A DNA stretch of 5,157 bases, taken from NCBI GenBank assembly GCA_016841125.1, contig JAENZU010000292.1:1-5157 (forward strand), written 5' to 3'. The position numbers and the translations under genes were made by a program. Positions 1-5,157 of this stretch are shown here, piece by piece (within the stretch, counting starts at the first letter, position 1; each line of letters opens with the position of its first letter). A model generated the notes under the pieces. It was given only the letters and a program-made list of their open reading frames with translations, was not told the origin of the DNA and ran no database searches. Source of the stretch: Melioribacter sp. (GTDB taxonomy: Bacteria; Bacteroidota; Ignavibacteria; Ignavibacteriales; Melioribacteraceae).

Positions 1-938
1 AGTTTGATAAAGCAAAAAACAAAATTAAATCGATTAAAAAACAACTCTTCAAACCTATGGTTATTAATTCCGGATTTAAATTCCGGGAAGGTAAAGAAAA
101 CAGTTTTGAACCGAAGGATTTTTACGAATCGGTAGAAAAAGCAAAACGTAATATTTATGATGGAGATATATTCCAAATAGTACTTTCAAAAAGATTCGGC
201 GGTACTTATGAAGGGGATATACTTAATCTTTATCGTGCACTCAGAATTATCAATCCGTCGCCTTATATGTATTTAATGGAGTTTGAAGGAGAGATAAAAA
301 TAATAGGAACATCACCCGAGGATCTTCTTAAAGTTAAAGATAAAAGTGCGACAGTTCTTCCGATTGCAGGTACAAGGCGTAGAGGTATAGATGAAGATGA
401 CGATCTCCGGTTGGAAAATGAACTTTTAAATGACCCGAAAGAGTTGGCTGAACATGTAATGCTAGTTGATCTTGCGAGGAATGACCTCGGCAGGGTAAGT
501 GAATTCGACAGTGTTCAGGTAAAGGAAGATAAAGTGATTCACAAATTTTCTCACGTGATGCACATCGTCTCCCGTGTTGAAGGAAAATTGAAAGAAGACA
601 AAGATAGTATTGATGCATTAAAAGCTTGTTTCCCTGCCGGCACAGTTTCGGGAGCTCCTAAAATAAGAGCAATGGAACTAATTGCGGAATATGAAAAACT
701 AAAAAGAAATGTTTACGCAGGCGCGGTCGGTTATATCGACTTCAAGGGAAACCTGGATGTCTGTATAGCTATTAGAACATTTTTTGCAGTTAAAAATAAA
801 CTCTACTGGCAGGCTGGCGCCGGTATTGTTGCCGATAGTAAACCTGAACTTGAACTGAAAGAAATATACAATAAGTCTGCTGTATTATTAACTGCGATAC
901 GGAAAGCTGAGGTTATAAATGAAAATATTGATGATTGA
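1..938 (+). CDS. trpE: Anthranilate synthase component I (TrpE), 5'-truncated by the window edge
   Basis: TrpE is the chorismate-binding subunit of anthranilate synthase; it converts chorismate to anthranilate with ammonia supplied by TrpG, in the cytoplasm. The reading frame is open from base 3 with no stop, giving 311 visible residues of a family that is usually about 460-520 long, so the N-terminal part is upstream. The ATG at 57 is internal: the codons before it read as the helical linker that precedes the catalytic core in TrpE. Diagnostic motifs in order are GDIFQIVLSKRF, NPSPYM (bases 252-269), GTSPEDLL, LPIAGTRRRG, AEHVMLVDLARNDLGRV, FPAGTVSGAPKIRAMELI (from base 630), and QAGAGIVADSKPELE near the C-terminus. 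NPSPYM is part of the tryptophan feedback pocket in characterised TrpE proteins and is intact; its partner LLES-type motif lies outside the window. PabB and MenF/EntC relatives are less likely, because the adjacent genes are all trp genes. The frame runs 20 bases into trpG. Confidence 0.97.
   Translation, partial: FDKAKNKIKSIKKQLFKPMVINSGFKFREGKENSFEPKDFYESVEKAKRNIYDGDIFQIVLSKRFGGTYEGDILNLYRALRIINPSPYMYLMEFEGEIKIIGTSPEDLLKVKDKSATVLPIAGTRRRGIDEDDDLRLENELLNDPKELAEHVMLVDLARNDLGRVSEFDSVQVKEDKVIHKFSHVMHIVSRVEGKLKEDKDSIDALKACFPAGTVSGAPKIRAMELIAEYEKLKRNVYAGAVGYIDFKGNLDVCIAIRTFFAVKNKLYWQAGAGIVADSKPELELKEIYNKSAVLLTAIRKAEVINENIDD
909..913 (+). promoter_or_regulatory. Ribosome binding site for trpG
   Basis: GAGGT lies five bases before the ATG at 919 and inside the 3' end of trpE. 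It supports 919 as the trpG start over the in-frame ATG at 931, which would also give a plausible N-terminus (MIDNYDSF) but sits 17 bases from this site. Confidence 0.6.
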
Positions 939-1485
939 TAATTACGATTCGTTTACATATAACTTAGTGCATCTTGTAGGTAAATACGAAAGAAATATTA
1001 TTGTTAAAAGAAATGATAAAATTACTTTGGATGAAATTGATCATTTGAAGCCGGATAAAATTATTATTTCACCGGGACCCGGCAGACCCGAAGATTCCAA
1101 AATCTCAATCGAGGTCATAAAATTTTTCGGAAGTGAGATCCCAATTTTTGGCGTATGTCTCGGTCATCAGGGAATAGGATACGTTTTTGGTGCCGAAATA
1201 ATTAATGCCACGCGATTAATGCACGGTAAAACCTCTGAAGTTGTTCATTCAAATAAAGGACTCTTTCATAACGTTCCCCAAAAATTTTCCGGTGGAAGAT
1301 ATCATTCGTTAATAATTGAGAGGAACACTTTGCCGGATTCACTTGAGATTACAGCCGAAACTATTGAAGGTGAGATTATGGGAGTCCATCACAAAAATTT
1401 CCCAATTGAAGGAGTGCAATTTCATCCTGAGTCGGTATTAAACAACGTAGGGGATCAACTAATTAGTAATTGGTTAAAACTATGA
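919..1485 (+). CDS. trpG: Anthranilate synthase component II, glutamine amidotransferase (TrpG)
   Basis: TrpG hydrolyses glutamine and channels ammonia to TrpE. At 188 residues it has the usual length of a free-standing class I (triad) amidotransferase. Visible motifs are MIDNYDSFTYNLV at the N-terminus, the oxyanion-loop motif SPGPGRPEDS (51-60), the nucleophile motif GVCLGHQGIG with Cys80, GRYHSLIIE (126-134), and GVQFHPESVL with His169 and Glu171 completing the triad. No catalytic residue is missing. The start at 919 is supported by GAGGT five bases upstream and overlaps trpE by 20 bases, which fits translational coupling of the two subunits at equal amounts. It is not fused to TrpE or TrpD. 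The same protein could also serve PabB in folate synthesis, as happens in some bacteria, but the window says nothing about this. The stop overlaps the trpD start as ATGA. Confidence 0.97.
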   Translation: MKILMIDNYDSFTYNLVHLVGKYERNIIVKRNDKITLDEIDHLKPDKIIISPGPGRPEDSKISIEVIKFFGSEIPIFGVCLGHQGIGYVFGAEIINATRLMHGKTSEVVHSNKGLFHNVPQKFSGGRYHSLIIERNTLPDSLEITAETIEGEIMGVHHKNFPIEGVQFHPESVLNNVGDQLISNWLKL

Positions 1486-2498
1486 TAAAAAAATATATTG
1501 AAAAAATTATTGAAGGCGAGAGTTTGACATTTGAAGAATCAGCTATTGTGTTAAACCAAATTATGGAAGGCGGCGTCAATCACTCGCATATATCAGCTTT
1601 ACTTACGGCTCTAAAAATGAAAGGTGAAGCCCCTTCGGAACTTGCTGGCTTTGTAAAAGCTATGAAAGAGAAAAGTTTAAAGTTGGATCACAATCTTGAG
1701 CGTGTGATGGATGTTTGCGGCACCGGCGGTGACAACAGCGGAACGTTCAATATTTCAACTGCTGCTGCGTTTGTTGTGGCTGCTGCAGGTGTACCGGTTG
1801 CAAAACATGGCAACTCATCTGTCTCAAGTAAATGCGGAAGTGCAGATGTTCTCAAATCGCTCGGTGTTAATATTCACCTGCCGGTTGATGCATCTCGCAA
1901 AGCTCTGGAAGAAATTGGAATAACATTTTTGTTTGCACCTCAGTATCACCCGGCAATGAAATATGTGGCGCCGGTTCGTAAAGAATTGGGATTCAAAACA
2001 ATCTTCAATATTCTCGGACCCTTGTCAAATCCGGCTGATACGAAGATTCAATTAGTGGGAACATTTAATGAAGATACAGCAATAAAAATGCGAGAGGCGT
2101 TAAACTTTCTCTCTGCGGAGCGATTCGCATTTGTCAATACACTAAACAAATATGATGAGGTTACATTAACAGGTTATACAAATGTATTTGAAGTAATAAA
2201 TAATGTCTATTCTGAGTATTCACTTTCACCCGATGATTTTGATTACCCCACTTACGATTTAGGTTTACTGCGCGGCGATACCTCAGAGGGAAATGCAAAA
2301 GTAATTATTGATATTTTTGACAACTCAGAAAAAACTCCGGCATACCATGTAGTTGCTGCAAATGCCGCACTTGCTCTCTACACTGCGGGAATGTGCACTG
2401 ATATCAATGAATGCAAACTCATCGCCGAAGAAGCTATCGATAGCAGTAAAGCAAAAATGAAGTTGACACAATTTATCGATTTCGGAGAAAAGTATTAG
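1482..2498 (+). CDS. trpD: Anthranilate phosphoribosyltransferase (TrpD)
   Basis: TrpD transfers phosphoribose from PRPP to anthranilate. With the ATG at 1482 the protein is 338 residues, typical of free-standing TrpD. An in-frame TTG at 1470 would add four residues but extends further into trpG; the 1482 start gives the classic four-base ATGA overlap and is preferred. No strong ribosome binding site precedes it, so re-initiation after trpG is likely. Numbering from 1482: the alpha-helical N-terminal domain covers about 1-70; the glycine-rich PRPP loop CGTGGDNSGTFNIST begins at Cys79; KHGN is 108-111, followed by SSVSSKCGSADVLKSLG; FAPQYHPAMKYVAPVR ends at Arg166, matching the anthranilate-contacting arginine; FNILGPLSNPA is 175-185; the metal-binding Asp-Glu pair is 225-226 in NKYDEVTL. 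Two local motifs deviate from the common consensus: KHGNRS is KHGNSS, and the segment before the DE pair reads VNTLNKYDE rather than the common VHG-containing form. The enzyme should still be active, since the principal residues are present. Confidence 0.97.
   Translation: MIKKYIEKIIEGESLTFEESAIVLNQIMEGGVNHSHISALLTALKMKGEAPSELAGFVKAMKEKSLKLDHNLERVMDVCGTGGDNSGTFNISTAAAFVVAAAGVPVAKHGNSSVSSKCGSADVLKSLGVNIHLPVDASRKALEEIGITFLFAPQYHPAMKYVAPVRKELGFKTIFNILGPLSNPADTKIQLVGTFNEDTAIKMREALNFLSAERFAFVNTLNKYDEVTLTGYTNVFEVINNVYSEYSLSPDDFDYPTYDLGLLRGDTSEGNAKVIIDIFDNSEKTPAYHVVAANAALALYTAGMCTDINECKLIAEEAIDSSKAKMKLTQFIDFGEKY
2484..2487 (+). promoter_or_regulatory. Ribosome binding site for trpC
   Basis: GGAG lies ten bases before the GTG at 2498, inside the last codons of trpD. 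It supports the non-ATG start, which would otherwise be uncertain. Confidence 0.5.
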
Positions 2499-3295
2499 TG
2501 GATATCTTGAGTGAAATAATTGAACAGAAAAAATGTGAAGTAAAAGAATTGAAATCAAAATTCACCTTAACGGATTTTGAAGGGTTTGAATTTTTCGAAT
2601 CTAAATGTCTTCCTGTATATGATGAATTTTTTCGCAGTCCTGACCTTTCGATAATTGCCGAAATCAAAAAGGCTAGTCCTTCAAAAGGAATTATCAGAGA
2701 AGACTTTGATCCAATAAATATTGCCGATATTTATATGAGCAATGGAGCCGGAGCAATTTCAGTGCTTACCGATGAAAAATACTTTAAAGGAAAAATAGAA
2801 TATTTAAGTGAGATCGCTAAAATTAAAACTGTTCCGCTATTGCGTAAAGATTTTATAATTGATGAAATTCAAGTGCATCAATCAAAAGCTTACGGTGCGG
2901 ATATCATCCTGTTAATCGCTGAAGTTCTATCAGCACAGCAAATTAATGAATTGATCTTATGTGCTTTTGAATTGGGACTTGAAGTGCTGCTCGAAATACA
3001 CTCTTCCGATCAATTGCCCAAAATTGATTTTACCAAAAATAAAATAATTGGTATAAATAACCGGGACTTAAAAACTTTCAACACTTCAATTGAAACAACA
3101 GTTCAGCTTTCAAAGGTAATTCCAAAGCAAGTATTAGTTGTTTCAGAAAGCGGTATAAGTGAAGAAAAAGATGTTTATAGAATAAAGAATGAATCAAATG
3201 CAAAAGCAGTATTAGTTGGAGAACACTTCATGAGGCACAAAGATCTTGCTGCTGCCTTTGACGAATTTAAGAACTGGTGCAAAAATGAAGGTTAA
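2498..3295 (+). CDS. trpC: Indole-3-glycerol phosphate synthase (TrpC)
   Basis: TrpC converts CdRP, the product of TrpF, to indole-3-glycerol phosphate with loss of CO2 and water. It is a single-domain TIM barrel of 265 residues, the normal size for an unfused TrpC. The start is GTG, sharing one base with the trpD stop (TAGTG), with GGAG ten bases upstream; the N-terminus MDILSEIIEQKKCEV is typical of the family. Catalytic and binding residues known from characterised TrpC proteins are all found: Glu55 and Lys57 in IIAEIKKASPSKG, Lys117 in LLRKDF, Glu166 in LLEIH, Asn187 in GINNRDL, and Glu217 in SESGI. The last phosphate-binding segment is AVLVGEHFM (237-245). The gene follows trpD directly and precedes trpF, which it overlaps by 11 bases. 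TrpC and TrpF are separate proteins here, unlike the fused enzyme of enteric bacteria. Confidence 0.97.
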   Translation: MDILSEIIEQKKCEVKELKSKFTLTDFEGFEFFESKCLPVYDEFFRSPDLSIIAEIKKASPSKGIIREDFDPINIADIYMSNGAGAISVLTDEKYFKGKIEYLSEIAKIKTVPLLRKDFIIDEIQVHQSKAYGADIILLIAEVLSAQQINELILCAFELGLEVLLEIHSSDQLPKIDFTKNKIIGINNRDLKTFNTSIETTVQLSKVIPKQVLVVSESGISEEKDVYRIKNESNAKAVLVGEHFMRHKDLAAAFDEFKNWCKNEG

Positions 3296-3905
3296 AATAT
3301 GCGGCATTACTAATCTGGAAGATGCACTGCTCGCAATTAATTTGGGTGCAGATGCGGTTGGATTTATCTTTTACGAAAAGAGTAAACGTTATATTCAAAC
3401 GCAAAAAGCTGCTGAAATCATTTCGCAGCTTCCCCCATTTGTATTTAAAGTGGGAGTATTTGTTAATGAAAGTATTGATCAAATAAATAATATTGCTGAA
3501 ACAGCTGGACTAAACGCCATACAGCTTCATGGTGATGAGTGCCCGGAATTTGCCGGCGAAATTAAACTACCTGTAATTAAAAGTATCAGGGTGAGAAATT
3601 CCGATGATATAAATATCATAGAGCAATACCCGAACTGCTCTAGTCTTTTGGATAGTTTTGATAAAGAATTTTACGGAGGAACCGGCGCAAATTTTAATTG
3701 GGATTTGATACCGGATAGCACTAAAGGCAAAATCATTTTAGCTGGCGGAGTATCAACTGAAAATATTGAAAAGATTTTTTACGAGATAAAGCCTTATGCC
3801 GTGGATCTTTCTTCATCAGTTGAGGAATTCCCGGGTAAAAAAAGCGTAAGTAAAATGAAAGATTTTTTTTCAAAGGTAAATAAATTACGAGGAAATAAAT
3901 GTTAA
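3285..3905 (+). CDS. trpF: Phosphoribosylanthranilate isomerase (TrpF)
   Basis: TrpF carries out the Amadori rearrangement of phosphoribosylanthranilate to CdRP. The ATG at 3285 gives 206 residues beginning MKVKICGIT, the standard family N-terminus. A TTG at 3246 is in frame but would add 13 residues that are only trpC sequence read in another frame, so it is rejected. The general base Cys6 (KICGIT) and general acid Asp123 (LLDS) are both present. Other landmarks are GADAVGFIFYEKSKRYI (21-37), KVGVFVN, IQLHGDE (79-85), GGTGANFNWDLI (131-142), LAGGVSTEN (152-160) and the C-terminal phosphate-binding motif DLSSSVE at 174-180. That last motif is usually D-x-S/N-S-G-x-E; here Ser178 stands where glycine is expected. 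The gene starts 11 bases inside trpC with no good ribosome binding site, so its translation is probably coupled to trpC. It ends 7 bases into the DAHP synthase gene. Confidence 0.96.
   Translation: MKVKICGITNLEDALLAINLGADAVGFIFYEKSKRYIQTQKAAEIISQLPPFVFKVGVFVNESIDQINNIAETAGLNAIQLHGDECPEFAGEIKLPVIKSIRVRNSDDINIIEQYPNCSSLLDSFDKEFYGGTGANFNWDLIPDSTKGKIILAGGVSTENIEKIFYEIKPYAVDLSSSVEEFPGKKSVSKMKDFFSKVNKLRGNKC
3889..3893 (+). promoter_or_regulatory. Ribosome binding site for the DAHP synthase gene
   Basis: GAGGA lies five bases before the ATG at 3899, inside the 3' end of trpF. It favours the ATG at 3899 over the in-frame ATG at 3911, and the longer form is needed for the first strand (MLIVMRL) of the N-terminal domain. 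Confidence 0.6.
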
Positions 3906-4921
3906 TAGTAATGCGACTTGATTCACCAAAAGAGGATATTGAACGAGTCAAAAATAAAATTATTAATGAAAGCTGCAGTCCGCATGAAATACCGGGTGCA
4001 TCAAAATTGGCAATTGGTATAACAGGTCCAACTCACAAATTGAATGAAGAAGATTACCAGCTTCTTCCATCGGTAGAGGAAGTTGTTAGGGTTACAAAAA
4101 AATATAAACTTGTAAGCCGAATGATGAAAAATGAGGACACTCTAATTGATGTTAATGGAGACATCATCGGAGGAAAGGAGCTTACTATTATTGCCGGACC
4201 ATGTTCCGTTGAGAACCGCGATCAGGCGTTTACTATTGCGGAATCATTAGCAAAGATGGGTGTAAAATTTTTTAGAGCTGGTGCGTTCAAACCGAGAAGC
4301 AGTCCATATTCGTTTCAGGGACTAAAAGAAAAAGGGCTGCAAATTTTGAATGATATCAAACATGAATTTGATCTAAGAATAGTCACGGAAGTGATGAATC
4401 AAAATACTGTTAGTCAGGTTGCGGAAGTTGCCGACATACTGCAGATTGGCGCGAGAAATATGCACAACTTTGCAATGCTTGATGAGGTTGGAAGATTAAA
4501 TAAACCAATACTGCTTAAACGCGGCATGTCTGCAACTGTTGAAGAACTCTTGTTGAGCGCAGAGTATATTCTTTCACACGATAACTATAACGTGCTTTTA
4601 TGCGAAAGGGGAATAAGAACTTTCGAGACTTCGACCAGAAACACATTGGATTTAAACGCAGTTCCGGTTATTAAAAAACATTCCCATCTGCCCATTATTG
4701 TTGATCCATCACATGGAATAGGAATTTGGGATAAAGTACCCGCAATGGCATTAGCCGGCATTGCAGCCGGTGCAGACGGCTTGATGGTTGAAGTGCATCA
4801 TAAACCGGAAGAAGCAATATCAGATGGATTCCAATCTCTCACTCCGCAATCATTCGAAATGCTGATCAATAAAATAAAACAAATAGCACCAATAGTGGAT
4901 AAAGAACTATGCCTAAATTAA
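3899..4921 (+). CDS. aroF: 3-deoxy-7-phosphoheptulonate (DAHP) synthase, type I-beta with ferredoxin-like regulatory domain
   Basis: DAHP synthase condenses phosphoenolpyruvate and erythrose 4-phosphate, the first step of the shikimate pathway. The 340-residue protein has the layout of the Thermotoga maritima type I-beta enzyme: a ferredoxin-like (ACT-like) regulatory domain at about 1-70 and a TIM-barrel catalytic domain from about 75. The four metal ligands fall at the same numbers as I recall for T. maritima: Cys102 (AGPCSVE), His272 (DPSHG), Glu298 (MVEVH) and Asp309 (ISDG). Substrate-binding motifs are GAFKPRSSPYSFQGL (128-142), QIGARNMHNF (182-191), LLKRGMSAT (205-213) and CERGIRTFE (235-243). 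There is no C-terminal chorismate mutase fusion, which many Bacteroidota DAHP synthases carry. KDO-8-phosphate synthase, a relative, is unlikely given the regulatory domain and the CERGIRTFE motif. The gene overlaps trpF by 7 bases and trpB by 13, with GAGGA five bases before its start, so it is a true member of the operon. The symbol follows T. maritima usage; aroG or aroA are used elsewhere. Confidence 0.95.
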   Translation: MLIVMRLDSPKEDIERVKNKIINESCSPHEIPGASKLAIGITGPTHKLNEEDYQLLPSVEEVVRVTKKYKLVSRMMKNEDTLIDVNGDIIGGKELTIIAGPCSVENRDQAFTIAESLAKMGVKFFRAGAFKPRSSPYSFQGLKEKGLQILNDIKHEFDLRIVTEVMNQNTVSQVAEVADILQIGARNMHNFAMLDEVGRLNKPILLKRGMSATVEELLLSAEYILSHDNYNVLLCERGIRTFETSTRNTLDLNAVPVIKKHSHLPIIVDPSHGIGIWDKVPAMALAGIAAGADGLMVEVHHKPEEAISDGFQSLTPQSFEMLINKIKQIAPIVDKELCLN

Positions 4922-5157
4922 TAAACTACAGCTATCCCGATATAAAAGGGAAATACGGAAGCTTCGGCGGCAAGTTTGTGCCCGAAACTTTAATGTCCGC
5001 TTTGCATGAATTAGAAGATGCTTACACTGATTCGAAGAATGATTCAGCTTTTCAAACTGAATTAGAGAATCTCCAAAAAGAGTATAACGGCAGACCTACG
5101 CCACTCACTCCAGCAGAAAGGCTGACGGAATTTTACGGCAAAGGAAAAATATATCTT
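4909..5157 (+). CDS. trpB: Tryptophan synthase beta chain (TrpB), 3'-truncated by the window edge
   Basis: TrpB condenses indole with serine using pyridoxal phosphate, in complex with TrpA. Only the first 83 residues are visible, of a family of about 390-410. The frame runs without a stop to the window end. The ATG at 4909 begins MPKLINYSYPDIKGKYG, followed by the hallmark FGGKFVPETLMSALHELEDAY (residues 19-39) and YNGRPTPLTPAERLTE (59-74), then GKGKIYL at the cut. The PLP-binding lysine (in the HTGAHK-type motif) and the phosphate-cupping glycine loop lie beyond the window. The short N-terminus and the motif match the ordinary TrpB1 class rather than the longer TrpB2 class. The start lies 13 bases inside the DAHP synthase gene; a weak GTGGA at 4895-4899, nine bases upstream, could be its ribosome binding site. 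Confidence 0.94.
   Translation, partial: MPKLINYSYPDIKGKYGSFGGKFVPETLMSALHELEDAYTDSKNDSAFQTELENLQKEYNGRPTPLTPAERLTEFYGKGKIYL

Noticed and set aside
57..59. ATG as the start of trpE
   Set aside because: The same frame is open back to base 3 and encodes the helical linker expected before the TrpE catalytic core; the start codon is outside the window.
334..618. Antisense open frames, including this one and others at 2325-2558, 2473-2667, 3267-3482 and 3733-3951, plus the + strand frame at 1711-1923
   Set aside because: All lie within well-supported trp genes, have low-complexity or unremarkable translations, no recognisable family motif and no sign of their own translation signals.
1072..1082. 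CCGGGACCCGG palindrome in trpG
   Set aside because: It encodes the conserved SPGPGRP oxyanion motif; the single-base centre cannot form a hairpin loop and there is no context suggesting an operator.
1470..1472. TTG as an upstream start of trpD
   Set aside because: It adds only four residues, is further inside trpG and has no well-spaced ribosome binding site; the ATG at 1482 forms a standard ATGA junction and gives the usual protein length.
2463..2468. TTGACA hexamers (here and at 1524-1529) as internal promoter -35 boxes
   Set aside because: No acceptable -10 box lies 16-18 bases downstream of either; both are explained by coding sequence in an AT-rich genome.
3246..3248. TTG as an upstream start of trpF
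   Set aside because: The added 13 residues are trpC coding sequence in another frame; the family N-terminus MKVKICGIT begins at 3285.
3837..3870. A7 and T8 runs near the 3' end of trpF, as a terminator or slippage site
   Set aside because: There is no GC-rich stem before the T run, the frame continues correctly to the normal TrpF C-terminus, and the runs encode ordinary Lys and Phe codons.

Overview
The window is a stretch of a bacterial tryptophan biosynthesis operon, read entirely on the + strand, in the order trpE(3' part)-trpG-trpD-trpC-trpF-aroF-like DAHP synthase-trpB(5' part). Both ends are cut by the window: the N-terminal part of trpE lies upstream and most of trpB lies downstream. 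A trpA gene would be expected after trpB but cannot be seen. There is no intergenic DNA: all six gene junctions overlap, by 20, 4, 1, 11, 7 and 13 bases. I found no promoter, attenuator, terminator, RNA gene, mobile element, repeat array or CRISPR. The operon leader, where control would be expected, is outside the window.

Together the genes cover chorismate to tryptophan. TrpE and TrpG form anthranilate synthase, TrpD adds phosphoribose, TrpF isomerises, TrpC closes the indole ring, and TrpB (with an unseen TrpA) makes tryptophan. The extra gene between trpF and trpB encodes a type I-beta DAHP synthase, the first enzyme of the shikimate pathway. The operon therefore links entry of carbon into aromatic synthesis with the tryptophan branch.

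Organism: the DNA is AT-rich, with many AAA, GAA and ATT codons and uniform composition throughout. The unfused trpEGDCF-B order, separate TrpC and TrpF, and a TrpD metal-site motif of the YDE type suggest the wider Bacteroidota/Chlorobiota/Ignavibacteriota group. Recognisable Shine-Dalgarno sequences before trpG, trpC and the DAHP synthase gene fit poorly with classical Bacteroidota, which rarely use them, so an Ignavibacteria-like lineage is my best guess. This placement is low-confidence inference.

The content is core metabolism and I see no undescribed system. The points worth a second look are the embedded DAHP synthase and a substitution in its presumed effector site, the unbroken chain of overlapping genes, and motif changes in TrpD and TrpF.
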